A stretch of DNA of 6,605 nt from positions 1-6,605 of the forward strand of contig JAOUGQ010000167.1 in assembly GCA_029865515.1 (NCBI GenBank), read 5' to 3'. Source of the DNA: Nitrospirota bacterium (GTDB lineage Bacteria > Nitrospirota > Nitrospiria > Nitrospirales > UBA8639). The notes under the pieces are model-generated. The model saw only the letters and a program-made list of their open reading frames with translations. It did not search any database and was not told the DNA's origin. This document shows positions 1-6,192 of the stretch, piece after piece (position 1 is the first letter of the stretch; each line of letters begins with the position of its first letter). Made by a program: the position numbers and the translations under genes.

Positions 1-114
1 TTTCTTTTAAACGCTAGGAACTTCTTTTTTCATGACACATCCTCGTATTACGCCGCAGGCCACAAAGGATTGTCGACACAGGCTATACGCATCAGCCACG
101 TTGGGAAAAATTCT
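1..114. other. Short non-coding edge segment downstream of the usp gene
   Basis: This is the 3' flank of the minus-strand universal stress protein gene. I see no convincing gene in it. On the minus strand a tiny frame (ATG at about 31-33, eight codons, MKKEVPSV) follows a purine-rich stretch that could act as a ribosome binding site, but it is too short to call. No clear hairpin plus T-tract terminator for the usp gene is visible here. Confidence 0.4.
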
Positions 115-1029
115 TTACCGTCTCTGCGGCCGTACAACCAAAATGGAACAACCGGAATATGCGGCTACCCATTCCGACACACTTCCCATTTGAAACCGCT
201 CAGGCCCCGTTAAGCCCTTCGCGCCCAACACGGCGAGACCAGCCTCACGATTGACCAGACTGTCCAAAATGGCTGTCCGGGGATTTCCAGGCACTACCTC
301 AGAGGTGACCTTGAATTTCCTCTTCAAAAAAAGCGATCGAACGTTGGCCGTCGTTTCTTGCGCTTGTTTTTGAAATGCATCTGTCAGGGCCTTTGTATAG
401 GGTTTTGCACGGAGACTTGAGCCTAGACCCCTGGAGGCTTCGGGAATGACCGAAAGAACATGCACGGAGACCACATCGGGAGAAATCCAAGATTTCAGAT
501 AGGTTGCCGCGCGCGTAGAGGCATTGGAGCCATCTACTGCAAGAACCACCTGAACGGGAGTTTGAATAGGATCCTTCACAATACACACCGGGCAGGGTGC
601 ATGACCGAGCACTTTTCGCGACACACTTCCCATGAAGTACCCTTTCATATCATGAAATCCTCTCGACCCAAGAACCATCAGGTGGGGGTTTCGTTTTTCC
701 GCCTCCTTAACAAGGGAATACGCGGCATGCCCTTTGACCAAAACAGAACGGATTTTTACTAATGCCTCTCCTGGTTTTTGATTCAAGACCTTTGTGGCAT
801 AGGCTTCCGAGTCCTTCAGAACTTTTTTCCCTTCTGCTTTTAATGTTGTGAGAATCTTCTTGGTCTTTCCCGTGGCGATCCCCTCTTTCTTGAGGCCCAA
901 CTCCAGAAGACCGGTATCAATCACATGCACCAGAATGACTTCCCGAAGAGATTGCTGAAACAAGGTCCCTAACGCCTCGACTGCCCTCATGGAAAATTTT
1001 GACCCATCCACCGCGCATAACGCTTTCAT
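115..1029 (-). CDS. Universal stress protein with two UspA domains in tandem
   Basis: This is a cytoplasmic 304-residue protein built of two UspA (alpha/beta, Rossmann-like) domains. Domain 1 covers about residues 1-152 and domain 2 about 158-302. Each begins with a beta strand ending in VDGS (residues 7-10 and 165-168). Each also carries the full ATP-binding signature G-x2-G-x9-G-S: GSRG then GSVS at 121-137, and GAKG then GSVS at 269-285. Both halves therefore look competent for ATP binding, which in this family goes with stress or energy-state sensing rather than a defined reaction. The length is normal for tandem Usp proteins. The start is supported by GAGAAGG six bases before the ATG. 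The gene is divergent from the PPK2 gene across a long shared upstream region. The family assignment is firm; the stress sensed and any partner cannot be told from sequence. Confidence 0.93.
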   Translation of the reverse strand: MKALCAVDGSKFSMRAVEALGTLFQQSLREVILVHVIDTGLLELGLKKEGIATGKTKKILTTLKAEGKKVLKDSEAYATKVLNQKPGEALVKIRSVLVKGHAAYSLVKEAEKRNPHLMVLGSRGFHDMKGYFMGSVSRKVLGHAPCPVCIVKDPIQTPVQVVLAVDGSNASTRAATYLKSWISPDVVSVHVLSVIPEASRGLGSSLRAKPYTKALTDAFQKQAQETTANVRSLFLKRKFKVTSEVVPGNPRTAILDSLVNREAGLAVLGAKGLTGPERFQMGSVSEWVAAYSGCSILVVRPQRR

Positions 1030-1035
1030 TGTTTG

Positions 1036-1042
1036 CCTTCTC
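1036..1042 (-). promoter_or_regulatory. Ribosome binding site of the usp gene
   Basis: On the minus strand GAGAAGG lies six bases before the ATG of the tandem Usp gene. It is a good Shine-Dalgarno match at normal spacing and fixes the start at 1029. Confidence 0.7.
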
Positions 1043-1142
1043 TCAATTACAATTTTTGGTTTGTAGGGAACCTACACTCAATTCTATACTCACATTAACA
1101 ATTATGAAAGAACGGTTCTCCTCCCTGATTCCTGGTTTTTAC

Positions 1143-1175
1143 GTCCTTCTTTCCGAAACACGCTAAAGAAGGGAC
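1143..1175. repeat. Imperfect inverted repeat upstream of usp
   Basis: The arms GTCCTTCTTT (1143-1152) and AAAGAAGGGAC (1165-1175) pair over ten bases with one bulged G and a 12-base loop. The inner eight bases (CCTTCTTT / AAAGAAGG) are perfect. It lies about 115-145 bases upstream of the usp start. No T-tract follows on either strand, so it is not a normal terminator. It could be an operator or a structure in a long usp leader. Confidence 0.45.
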
Positions 1176-1289
1176 CGCTCTTCTAGCTTTACAAATCCAA
1201 CAAGCCAGGCTGATTGAACGAACCCACAAGATTTAAATGAATTCAGTGGATAGAATTCTCAGACTCTTGAAGGGTTGACATCATTGGGG

Positions 1290-1332
1290 GGAGGGAGTTA
1301 GGCATGTCTGCCTAGCCTCTTCCAACCTTTTT
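1290..1332 (+). terminator. Terminator-like hairpin with T-tract in the ppk2 upstream region
   Basis: The left arm GGAGGGAGTTAGGCA (1290-1304) pairs with TGCCTAGCCTCTTCC (1309-1323) around a TGTC loop. The 15-position stem has one A-C mismatch and three G-T wobbles. The inner TAGGCA/TGCCTA is perfect. AACC and five Ts follow (1328-1332). The wobbles pair only in RNA made from the plus strand; on the minus strand they become mismatches. This points to a plus-strand transcript. No recognisable plus-strand gene precedes it, so it may end a small RNA, attenuate a long ppk2 leader, or simply block stray transcription. Confidence 0.5.
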
Positions 1333-1600
1333 CTTGGCATTCTTGATGAGTTGTTTTACAACATCATTTAGGCAGAGGATTGGAGGGATAGACGCTCTCC
1401 AGAGGGTCAACAGGACGGAATTCATACGGTATTTGTCCTGGAATAGCAGGGTTATTCCCAAAAGAGAAGAACGGCTCTGTGAATGCTGCCTCTTTCGAAG
1501 CCGGTCTATCCTTTTCCTTTGGCAGGGCCATGCAAAGTTGGGGAAGGCCGTTGACTTTTGCCTACATTATGTTGAGATGAAAACATGTACAACAACCTAA

Positions 1601-1606
1601 GAGGAG
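1601..1606 (+). promoter_or_regulatory. Ribosome binding site of ppk2, long spacing
   Basis: GAGGAG lies 12 bases before the ATG at 1619. The spacing is longer than usual. The alternative in-frame ATG at 1625 would put it 18 bases away, so 1619 is the better start. Confidence 0.55.
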
Positions 1607-1618
1607 AAGATTAGCCCC

Positions 1619-2512
1619 ATGGCCATGAACAAAAACCTGAAACCCGTATCAATTCCGCAGGAGCCTCAGACGTTGATAGAAGAAGATCTCATCAGACTGA
1701 CCTCCAAGCAGGGGCTGCTTCAACTCCTCAAATCAAAAAACATTAGCGCCAAGAGTGCCTTACGAACTCTGCAGTATGAAACAGAATTACGACAACTACA
1801 AATTGAATTGGTGAAGTTACAGAGAGATGTCCAGGTCAATGGACGACGGGTGGCCATTATTTTTGAGGGTCGTGATGCTGCGGGAAAAGGGGGAGCGATT
1901 CGACGGTTTACCGAACACCTTAATCCACGCTCAATGAGAGTGGTGGCCCTGCCCAAACCCACTGAGGTGGAAAAAGGACAATGGTATTTTCAACGATACG
2001 TCAAGCATCTGCCTAATCCCGGGGAAATCGCCTTCTTTGACCGGAGTTGGTACAACCGGGCGGTGGTCGAGCCCGTCATGAATTTTTGCACGAAGGCGCA
2101 GTACCAGACGTTCATGCAACAGGTTCCCGAATTCGAACATATGCTCTACGAAGACAACATTGAGCTCATTAAATTTTGGTTCTCCATATCCAAAGACGAA
2201 CAAGCACGCCGGTTTAAAAGTCGAGCCATTAACCCCTTAAAACAATGGAAAATCAGCCCTGTTGATGATAAAGCGCAAGAGCATTGGGACCTCTATACCA
2301 TGTACAAAGAAGAAATGTTTAGTAAGACGCATACCTCGTACTCTCCCTGGGTTATCGTAAAAGCGAACAGCAAAATGAAGGCCAGACTGGAGGCCATTCG
2401 CCATGTGTTGAATACCCTTCCCTATAAAGGAAAAGATGAATCAACGGTAAACCTTCATCCTGATCCCGATGTTGTATTACGGTTTCATCGCAAGAGCAAG
2501 GCGGTAGATTAA
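1619..2512 (+). CDS. ppk2: Polyphosphate kinase 2 (PPK2 family, class I-like)
   Basis: This protein (297 residues) transfers phosphate between inorganic polyphosphate and a nucleoside diphosphate. In this family the usual direction is polyphosphate-driven formation of ATP or GTP from the diphosphate. It shows a Walker A loop GRDAAGKGG at residues 84-92, a Walker B and catalytic segment FFDRSWYNR at 139-147, and a lid-type region around 197-216 with KSR and PLKQWKISPVD, followed by the conserved W223 and Y226. An N-terminal helical extension of about 75 residues precedes the kinase core. There is a single PPK2 domain, as in the class I and III enzymes; overall motif style favours the TIGR03707-type class I group. 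The segment after Walker B reads AVVEPVMNFCT where AGVERVMGFCT is common. The enzyme is cytoplasmic. ADP or GDP preference cannot be decided here. It stands alone as a transcription unit, divergent from the Usp gene. Confidence 0.93.
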   Translation: MAMNKNLKPVSIPQEPQTLIEEDLIRLTSKQGLLQLLKSKNISAKSALRTLQYETELRQLQIELVKLQRDVQVNGRRVAIIFEGRDAAGKGGAIRRFTEHLNPRSMRVVALPKPTEVEKGQWYFQRYVKHLPNPGEIAFFDRSWYNRAVVEPVMNFCTKAQYQTFMQQVPEFEHMLYEDNIELIKFWFSISKDEQARRFKSRAINPLKQWKISPVDDKAQEHWDLYTMYKEEMFSKTHTSYSPWVIVKANSKMKARLEAIRHVLNTLPYKGKDESTVNLHPDPDVVLRFHRKSKAVD

Positions 2513-3060
2513 GACCGTCACGAATCCCTGGGCCAAAATTAGAACATCTCGATTTCTCGCATGCAGCTCTTGCCATGTACGTAAAACACTTCAACCCACC
2601 GCCAACTGATAGAGGACCATATCTTGTGGATTCAAATCACAGGATCAATGCGGTTCACGGATAGAGAGAAAAAATGACTACCGGCTAGGGAAGCGGCCCG
2701 AAACGCCTTCTCACCATCGTTAATCCTGAGACCATTTTTGGCTGACCCCGGAAAATCATTGTCGAATTAATCGGCGGGTCTCAACAGGGCGATACCTGGT
2801 CCGTCCACGCCTCGATACACACACTCAAGACTTGATTGGGCAATGCTCCCAAGAGAATCAGTGCCGTAAATACGACTGCATCAGGGACACTCTGGGGAAT
2901 TGAGGATAGACGATGAGCGACAAGACTGTCGGCAACAACTTGTAATATCACGGCCTCACACCGGACCCGAACAAGAGTCAAGAAAAGAGGGATGCTGGCG
3001 GCAGAGTCAAGTCTACAATACGAAAGAGAACCCCCTAGCTGCCTCTGCCCAGGTAGAGAA

Positions 3061-3069
3061 TGGTATACT
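3061..3069 (+). promoter_or_regulatory. Extended -10 promoter candidate for the Ig/PKD secreted protein
   Basis: TGGTATACT matches the extended -10 pattern TG-N-TATAAT with one mismatch in the hexamer. No good -35 lies 16-18 bases upstream, which extended -10 promoters can tolerate. Transcription would begin near 3076 and give a leader of about 35 bases before the ATG at 3112. Confidence 0.38.
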
Positions 3070-3099
3070 GCAAACGGCCAATCCTGATTCTCTTTTTCT

Positions 3100-3104
3100 A
3101 GAGG
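3100..3104 (+). promoter_or_regulatory. Ribosome binding site of the Ig/PKD secreted protein
   Basis: AGAGG lies seven bases before the ATG at 3112. Another ATG at 3108 is out of frame and too close, so the site supports 3112 as the start. Confidence 0.6.
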
Positions 3105-3111
3105 TACATGA

Positions 3112-4134
3112 ATGTCTCGTCCGATTATCTCCCTTACAACACTAGGATTCCTGATCTCTCTTGTCTTCGTGTTTGGATTCCAACCAGCCTGGCCGTTTTC
3201 GATTATTGAACCGAACGCATCCAGCGTACACCAGGCAGGCCTACACATCCCGGTCGCACTGGAATTGGGGAATCTCCCTGGCGTCACCAAAGTGAACTAT
3301 TATTGGTATGGAGAAGATGAAGACATGCTGAAGGCATTGGTCGAACAAAAGCTGGCCCTTGTCGCAACGGCAAAAAGCACTCCCCCCTTTGGCGGCAACA
3401 TCCTGGTACCCGAGGAGGCGATAGGCACGTATCGGCTGCTTGCAATGGCCGAACAAGGCGGAAGACAATCCCAGCATGAATCCTTAGCCATCTTCGACGA
3501 AGTCCTGATCCACATCGAGCCGAATGCTCAACTCCTGGAAATCGATTTTCAGACAGATAAACCTCTTCGATTTGGGCGAGCCGGCGGAGTCCGCGTGTAT
3601 GATCAATTAGACTCATTAGGAAAAACTTTTGAATTGCCGGTGATGGGGATATTCTCAGACGGCGTCACTCGTTCCTTGCGTCGTCACCCCACAGGAACGA
3701 CCTACCAATCCGCCAATGAACATATCATCACCGTCGACCAGGACGGGTTGCTTCGCCTGGTGGGAAATGGGAAGACGATGCTCATTGTGAAAAACCGAAA
3801 TCAAGAAGCCACACTGGACATTCTTGTCGAGGTCAACGATGACCCCAATCAACCTCCGGTTTCGAATCCGGGGAACATGCAAAGAGTCTCTTCAGGAGAA
3901 CGAGTCACCTTGAATGGCTTAGCGAGTTACGATCCCGACGGCGGCTCGCTCCAGTACCACTGGTCACAGGTGCGAGGGAGTAAAGTTCCGCTTCTTGATC
4001 CCTATTCGGCCCAAGCCAAATTCCTGGCCCCGTTTGTGGTAGAAGAACGAACCTTCCGATTCATCCTCCGCGTCACAGACATCCGGGGCGCCGACAGTCT
4101 GCCAGTCTCTGTCGACGTCGTGATTATGCCGTAG
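3112..4134 (+). CDS. Secreted protein with BIG2-like and PKD-type domains
   Basis: This is a 340-residue exported protein of unknown role. Residues 1-29 form a signal peptide or anchor: one arginine (R3), then a long hydrophobic run, then QPAWPF. There is no lipobox cysteine. Residues about 30-136 form a beta-rich region that I cannot assign; the pattern (IPVALEL, KVNYYWYGED, GTYRLLAMAE) is that of an Ig-like fold. Residues about 139-242 resemble a bacterial Ig-like group 2 (BIG2) domain: ELPVMGIFSDGVTRSL, TGTTYQS, ITVDQDGLLRLVGNGKTMLIV. Residues about 248-338 are a PKD/K319-type domain: QPPVSNPG, VTLNG, DPDG at 274-277, YHWSQVRG, FRFILRVTDIRGADS. No catalytic residues or C-terminal anchor are seen, so a binding or structural role outside the cytoplasmic membrane is inferred. 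It appears to be monocistronic, facing the next gene convergently. Confidence 0.85.
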   Translation: MSRPIISLTTLGFLISLVFVFGFQPAWPFSIIEPNASSVHQAGLHIPVALELGNLPGVTKVNYYWYGEDEDMLKALVEQKLALVATAKSTPPFGGNILVPEEAIGTYRLLAMAEQGGRQSQHESLAIFDEVLIHIEPNAQLLEIDFQTDKPLRFGRAGGVRVYDQLDSLGKTFELPVMGIFSDGVTRSLRRHPTGTTYQSANEHIITVDQDGLLRLVGNGKTMLIVKNRNQEATLDILVEVNDDPNQPPVSNPGNMQRVSSGERVTLNGLASYDPDGGSLQYHWSQVRGSKVPLLDPYSAQAKFLAPFVVEERTFRFILRVTDIRGADSLPVSVDVVIMP

Positions 4135-4443
4135 GAACGGGAACGACGTGAGACATAAAGGGCCACACATAGGGACTCTTTCCCTATGACTTATCACTCC
4201 TCCCATCGTCTTCCGTTTCATGCCTCAGAGATTGATCACACCCATCCACCTGTCCATGGGCTAAATACGCAGGAATGAACATTGCCCTGCATTGGGTATC
4301 TTTAACATCTGTCATCCTACGACTTCTTGTTGCCTCCGTAACTTTTCCCCATCAATCTATTCCCGCAGTTCTTCATCCAAAATCCCCAATCAAGGGAAGT
4401 AGGGACAATCCTCTGCACATGATTGCATATCAAATTTCCCGGC
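4135..4443. other. Convergent intergenic stretch (309 bases)
   Basis: This separates the 3' ends of the plus-strand secreted-protein gene and the minus-strand MBL-fold gene. Apart from the hairpin at 4168-4188 I see nothing in it. A 71-codon plus-strand frame from 4275 runs into the 3' end of the MBL gene and has no ribosome binding site. Confidence 0.5.
4168..4188. terminator. Hairpin between convergent genes, possible bidirectional terminator
   Basis: CATAGGGA (4168-4175) and TCCCTATG (4181-4188) form a perfect 8-bp stem with a five-base loop, starting 33 bases after the stop of the secreted-protein gene. It lacks a proper T-tract on either side, so intrinsic termination is uncertain. Its place between two converging genes fits the role. 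Confidence 0.4.
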
Positions 4444-5055
4444 TTAACGTCGGCAGAACCTCCTTAGCACCTCTCTGCCTCCGCCGATGATTGGATCTCC
4501 GTGGGCGAACAGCACATGATCGAATACCTCCTGTACACAAATCCGCATAAGCGCCATCTTCAGTCCTCGTTTGATAGCGACAGGATCCTCCCCAATTAAC
4601 GAGTCAGGCACGAACCCGAGTTCCCCGTCTTCATGGATAATCGCATCACCGATTGAGAGCACACCCCCGGCAGTCGGAAGGAGAAAGCCCGTTTCTTCCG
4701 GACAGAGCACGCCGACTTGAAGAGCGCGGACCCCACCAGGCAATTCGTCTCCGAAACGGAAAGGCTTGACCTCGAGGCTGCCGTCAGCAAATTCCTGCAG
4801 GCCGGCCTCGTGACACCAAACCGTCACGCCAAAGGCATTCAAGAATTGCTGGCTATGGCGGTCATGCAGCCGGTTGGTTAAATAAATGTGCGCGGGAATC
4901 TGGCGCTCCCTGAACCAGTCAACTCCTTCCTGCGGCTGTAGCGGATCGATAAGACAGGCTGGCTCTAGGGCCGAGACGAAATAGCTATCAACGTCAATGT
5001 GAATGTCGGGATGCTTGATTCGCCAATGGAAGAGGCCTGGCAACAGTTCCTTCAT
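4444..5055 (-). CDS. MBL-fold (metallo-beta-lactamase superfamily) protein with degenerate metal motif
   Basis: This 203-residue cytoplasmic protein has the layout of a small metallo-beta-lactamase-fold hydrolase. An N-terminal strand pair leads to DSYFV and ACLIDPL (residues 23-39). The usual HxHxDH site corresponds to TNRLHDRH at 60-67. GVLSIGDAI (131-139) holds the usual bridging aspartate (D137). The end carries VLFAHGDPIIGGG (181-193) with the terminal histidine H185. The first motif does not match HxHxDH: by position the first two histidines become N61 and L63, D65 is kept, and the last histidine becomes R66, with H64 and H67 nearby. The protein is therefore either a family variant with altered metal ligands or has lost classical catalysis. 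The start is supported by AAGGA five bases upstream. It lies 152 bases downstream of the NUDIX gene on the same strand, with a perfect palindrome just before it. The substrate is unknown. Confidence 0.75.
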   Translation of the reverse strand: MKELLPGLFHWRIKHPDIHIDVDSYFVSALEPACLIDPLQPQEGVDWFRERQIPAHIYLTNRLHDRHSQQFLNAFGVTVWCHEAGLQEFADGSLEVKPFRFGDELPGGVRALQVGVLCPEETGFLLPTAGGVLSIGDAIIHEDGELGFVPDSLIGEDPVAIKRGLKMALMRICVQEVFDHVLFAHGDPIIGGGREVLRRFCRR

Positions 5056-5060
5056 AAGGT

Positions 5061-5065
5061 TCCTT
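5061..5065 (-). promoter_or_regulatory. Ribosome binding site of the MBL-fold gene
   Basis: AAGGA on the minus strand lies five bases before the ATG (5055), a normal position that supports this start. Confidence 0.55.
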
Positions 5066-5080
5066 CATGTTTGAGGCAGG

Positions 5081-5096
5081 ATTGTGTATACACAAT
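5081..5096. promoter_or_regulatory. Perfect 16-bp palindrome, candidate operator of the MBL-fold gene
   Basis: ATTGTGTATACACAAT is a perfect 16-bp palindrome centred 34 bases upstream of the MBL-fold start. Two-fold symmetry with TTGT/ACAA ends is typical of dimeric repressor sites such as those of the GntR or LacI families. A -10-like TATACA lies within it, so a bound protein could cover a promoter. The regulator is not encoded in the window, and no second copy of the site is seen here. Confidence 0.5.
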
Positions 5097-5149
5097 TTTC
5101 TGTCCATATTCATGGGAAATCTCGTGGCGTTAGACCCGTTTCACGCCCC

Positions 5150-5166
5150 TCCCACGGCCGGTGGGA
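5150..5166. repeat. Small hairpin downstream of the NUDIX gene
   Basis: TCCCAC (5150-5155) and GTGGGA (5161-5166) pair around a five-base GC-rich loop, about 42 bases after the NUDIX stop on the minus strand. There is no T-tract, so it is at best a 3'-end protecting structure or a weak terminator between the NUDIX and MBL genes. Confidence 0.3.
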
Positions 5167-5207
5167 AAATTTAAGAATCTATGAGGCAACGGCTAAACTG
5201 GGTGAGT

Positions 5208-5687
5208 TCACTGTTCCGCCTGATTCTCTGCCAAAAATTTCTGCAGCTGAACAAGAAAGCCCCGTTGCCCGGGGAGCAGCTTTGTCCGGGCGGTGGACAG
5301 GTCGAACCAACCCCCACGGTCAATCTCTGGGAATTCCTGCATCTTTCCAGAACGAGGCGGCCATTCCAGTGCAAAGGTATTACTCTTCATACCAGCCGCA
5401 TCCAGGTCTCCTTTTACAGCCCACGCCGACACCACTTTGCCGCTCGGTTGCTTAAGAGACGAGAGTGGATGGCACACCCCCGTCACTTCGAAGCCGGTTT
5501 CCTCGAAAAACTCTCGCTTTGCCGTAGCCAAGGGGTCGTCGCCATCACTATGTTCCCCTTTCGGAATCGACCAGGCCCCGTCATCCTTCCTCGCCCAAAA
5601 TGGACCACCCGGGTGAACGAGAAAGACCTGTACGTTCCCCTCCTGCTGTCGGTAGAGCAGGATGCCCGCGCTTAATTTCTTCGCCAT
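5208..5687 (-). CDS. NUDIX hydrolase (COG4119-like)
   Basis: This is a 159-residue cytoplasmic NUDIX protein. The family cleaves nucleoside diphosphates linked to another group, with divalent metal; the substrate here is unknown. It begins MAKKLSAGILLYR, followed by FLVHPGGPFWARKDDGAWSIPKGE. This opening is characteristic of the COG4119 group. The NUDIX box runs from G44 to about F66, with REFFEETGF at 58-66 giving the metal-binding REXXEEXG. The first glutamate of the box (five residues after G44) is D50, a conservative change. GGWFDL at 125-130 is the usual late strand. The longest frame runs 42 codons further upstream to 5813, but that extension is not protein-like. A strong ribosome binding site lies five bases before the internal ATG at 5687, so I chose that start. 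It may be co-transcribed with the downstream MBL-fold gene, though the 152-base gap with a palindrome makes this uncertain. Confidence 0.9.
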   Translation of the reverse strand: MAKKLSAGILLYRQQEGNVQVFLVHPGGPFWARKDDGAWSIPKGEHSDGDDPLATAKREFFEETGFEVTGVCHPLSSLKQPSGKVVSAWAVKGDLDAAGMKSNTFALEWPPRSGKMQEFPEIDRGGWFDLSTARTKLLPGQRGFLVQLQKFLAENQAEQ

Positions 5688-6192
5688 CCATTTCCTCTCT
5701 GAAGCACAAACCACCCAGTAGCGATTCACAAGATATAGGATTGCAGGACCTGATCCATAATCCGAAACTTTCTTTTTAACCTGGCTAGGCGCATTACACC
5801 ATATCCACTCCAAAGCCTGAAGCCGGACAAATTGCCATACGAGCCGAACCCCTACAGATTAAGCATATGCTCTCCCTCCCAATCAGGTCGTTCAGTGATT
5901 CTCGGTCGGTCTATGCACTTAGGACAGGTGCAAGGTTAGCCAAGCGATTTTGTAGTTTTTTTGAAATCAGAAACGAACGAATCCTTAAAAACGATGGGAT
6001 AGATTCTCTGACCTAAGACAAAAGGAAGGCTCCGCAGCAGAAACCCTTTTAATTCAAATATTAAGGTTCTGTCGGATCAATTTCTCATGGGCCCGCTTTC
6101 CCCACATCCTTGTTACACATGGAAAACCCTACCGGAACAACCGACAATGCATTGAATTTTCATGCCTTTCTTGACGGGTTACGTCCAATTTC
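5688..6192. other. Intergenic stretch between two minus-strand genes (505 bases)
   Basis: No gene is supported on either strand. Minor features are a 10-bp palindrome AGCATATGCT (5862-5871), a T7 run near 5955-5961, and a loose pair AAAAGG / CCTTTT (6020-6025 and 6045-6050) with a 19-base loop. On the minus strand a poor -10-like TATATC can be read about 40-50 bases before the NUDIX start. No convincing terminator of the upstream membrane-protein gene is seen. Confidence 0.5.
5693..5700 (-). promoter_or_regulatory. Ribosome binding site that sets the NUDIX start
   Basis: AGAGAGGA on the minus strand lies five bases before the ATG at 5687. It decides for the 159-residue protein over the 201-residue reading from 5813, which begins in sequence unlike the family. 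Confidence 0.7.

Larger units (their letters stand above)
1030..1618. other. Divergent regulatory region between usp and ppk2 (589 bases)
   Basis: This region separates two genes transcribed away from each other, so it must hold both promoters. For usp, a -10-like TATAGA can be read on the minus strand at 1083-1088, with only a poor -35. On the plus strand, TTGACA at 1275-1280 and TTGACT at 1551-1556 are -35-like, but neither has a good -10 at 16-18 bases. Two inverted repeats (1143-1175 and 1290-1323) are listed separately. Two EcoRI-type GAATTC palindromes lie 14 bases apart at 1239-1244 and 1253-1258. An 88-codon open frame with a TTG start (1334-1600) lies just before ppk2, but it has no ribosome binding site and an unprotein-like composition, so I do not call it a gene. 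Confidence 0.6.
2513..3111. other. Intergenic stretch with no convincing gene (599 bases)
   Basis: I see no supported gene here on either strand. A long minus-strand open frame (2781-3290) enters the N-terminal coding part of the next gene. Its tail is fairly hydrophobic, but it has no recognisable motif and is best taken as chance or, at most, a decayed remnant. A short split inverted repeat (TGAGACC at 2727-2733 and GGTCTCA at 2777-2783) has no clear meaning. No hairpin plus T-tract terminator for ppk2 is evident. The promoter and ribosome binding site of the next gene lie at the right end. Confidence 0.5.

Noticed and set aside
1519..1534. Sigma-54-like element TGGCAGGGCCATGC upstream of ppk2
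   Set aside because: The GG and GC elements are separated by nine bases instead of the required ten, and no activator gene is nearby.
1334..1600. 88-codon plus-strand open frame just before ppk2
   Set aside because: It has a TTG start and no ribosome binding site, a composition rich in Cys, Arg and Phe without domain-like pattern, and it begins in the tail of a terminator-like hairpin.
2727..2783. Split inverted repeat TGAGACC / GGTCTCA, possible small mobile-element ends
   Set aside because: It is only seven perfect bases per arm over 57 bases, with no target duplication and no transposase; chance is adequate.
2781..3290. 169-codon minus-strand open frame with a hydrophobic tail
   Set aside because: It overlaps the signal-peptide coding region of the supported secreted protein on the other strand, and I recognise no motif. 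A decayed gene remnant at 2781-3000 cannot be excluded but is not supported.
4275..4490. 71-codon plus-strand open frame
   Set aside because: It runs antisense into the 3' end of the MBL-fold gene, without a ribosome binding site or recognisable content.
5084..5675. Plus-strand open frames over the NUDIX gene
   Set aside because: They are antisense shadows of the well-supported NUDIX coding sequence and its flank.
5688..5813. N-terminal extension of the NUDIX protein by 42 residues
   Set aside because: The extension is not protein-like, whereas a strong ribosome binding site and the family-typical MAKKLSAG opening mark the internal ATG.
5862..5871. 10-bp palindrome AGCATATGCT
   Set aside because: It is short, lies in the middle of an intergenic gap far from any start, and such palindromes are expected by chance.
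6020..6050. AAAAGG / CCTTTT pair as a terminator of the membrane-protein gene
   Set aside because: The loop is 19 bases, the stem only six and mostly A-T, and the distance from the stop is about 140 bases.
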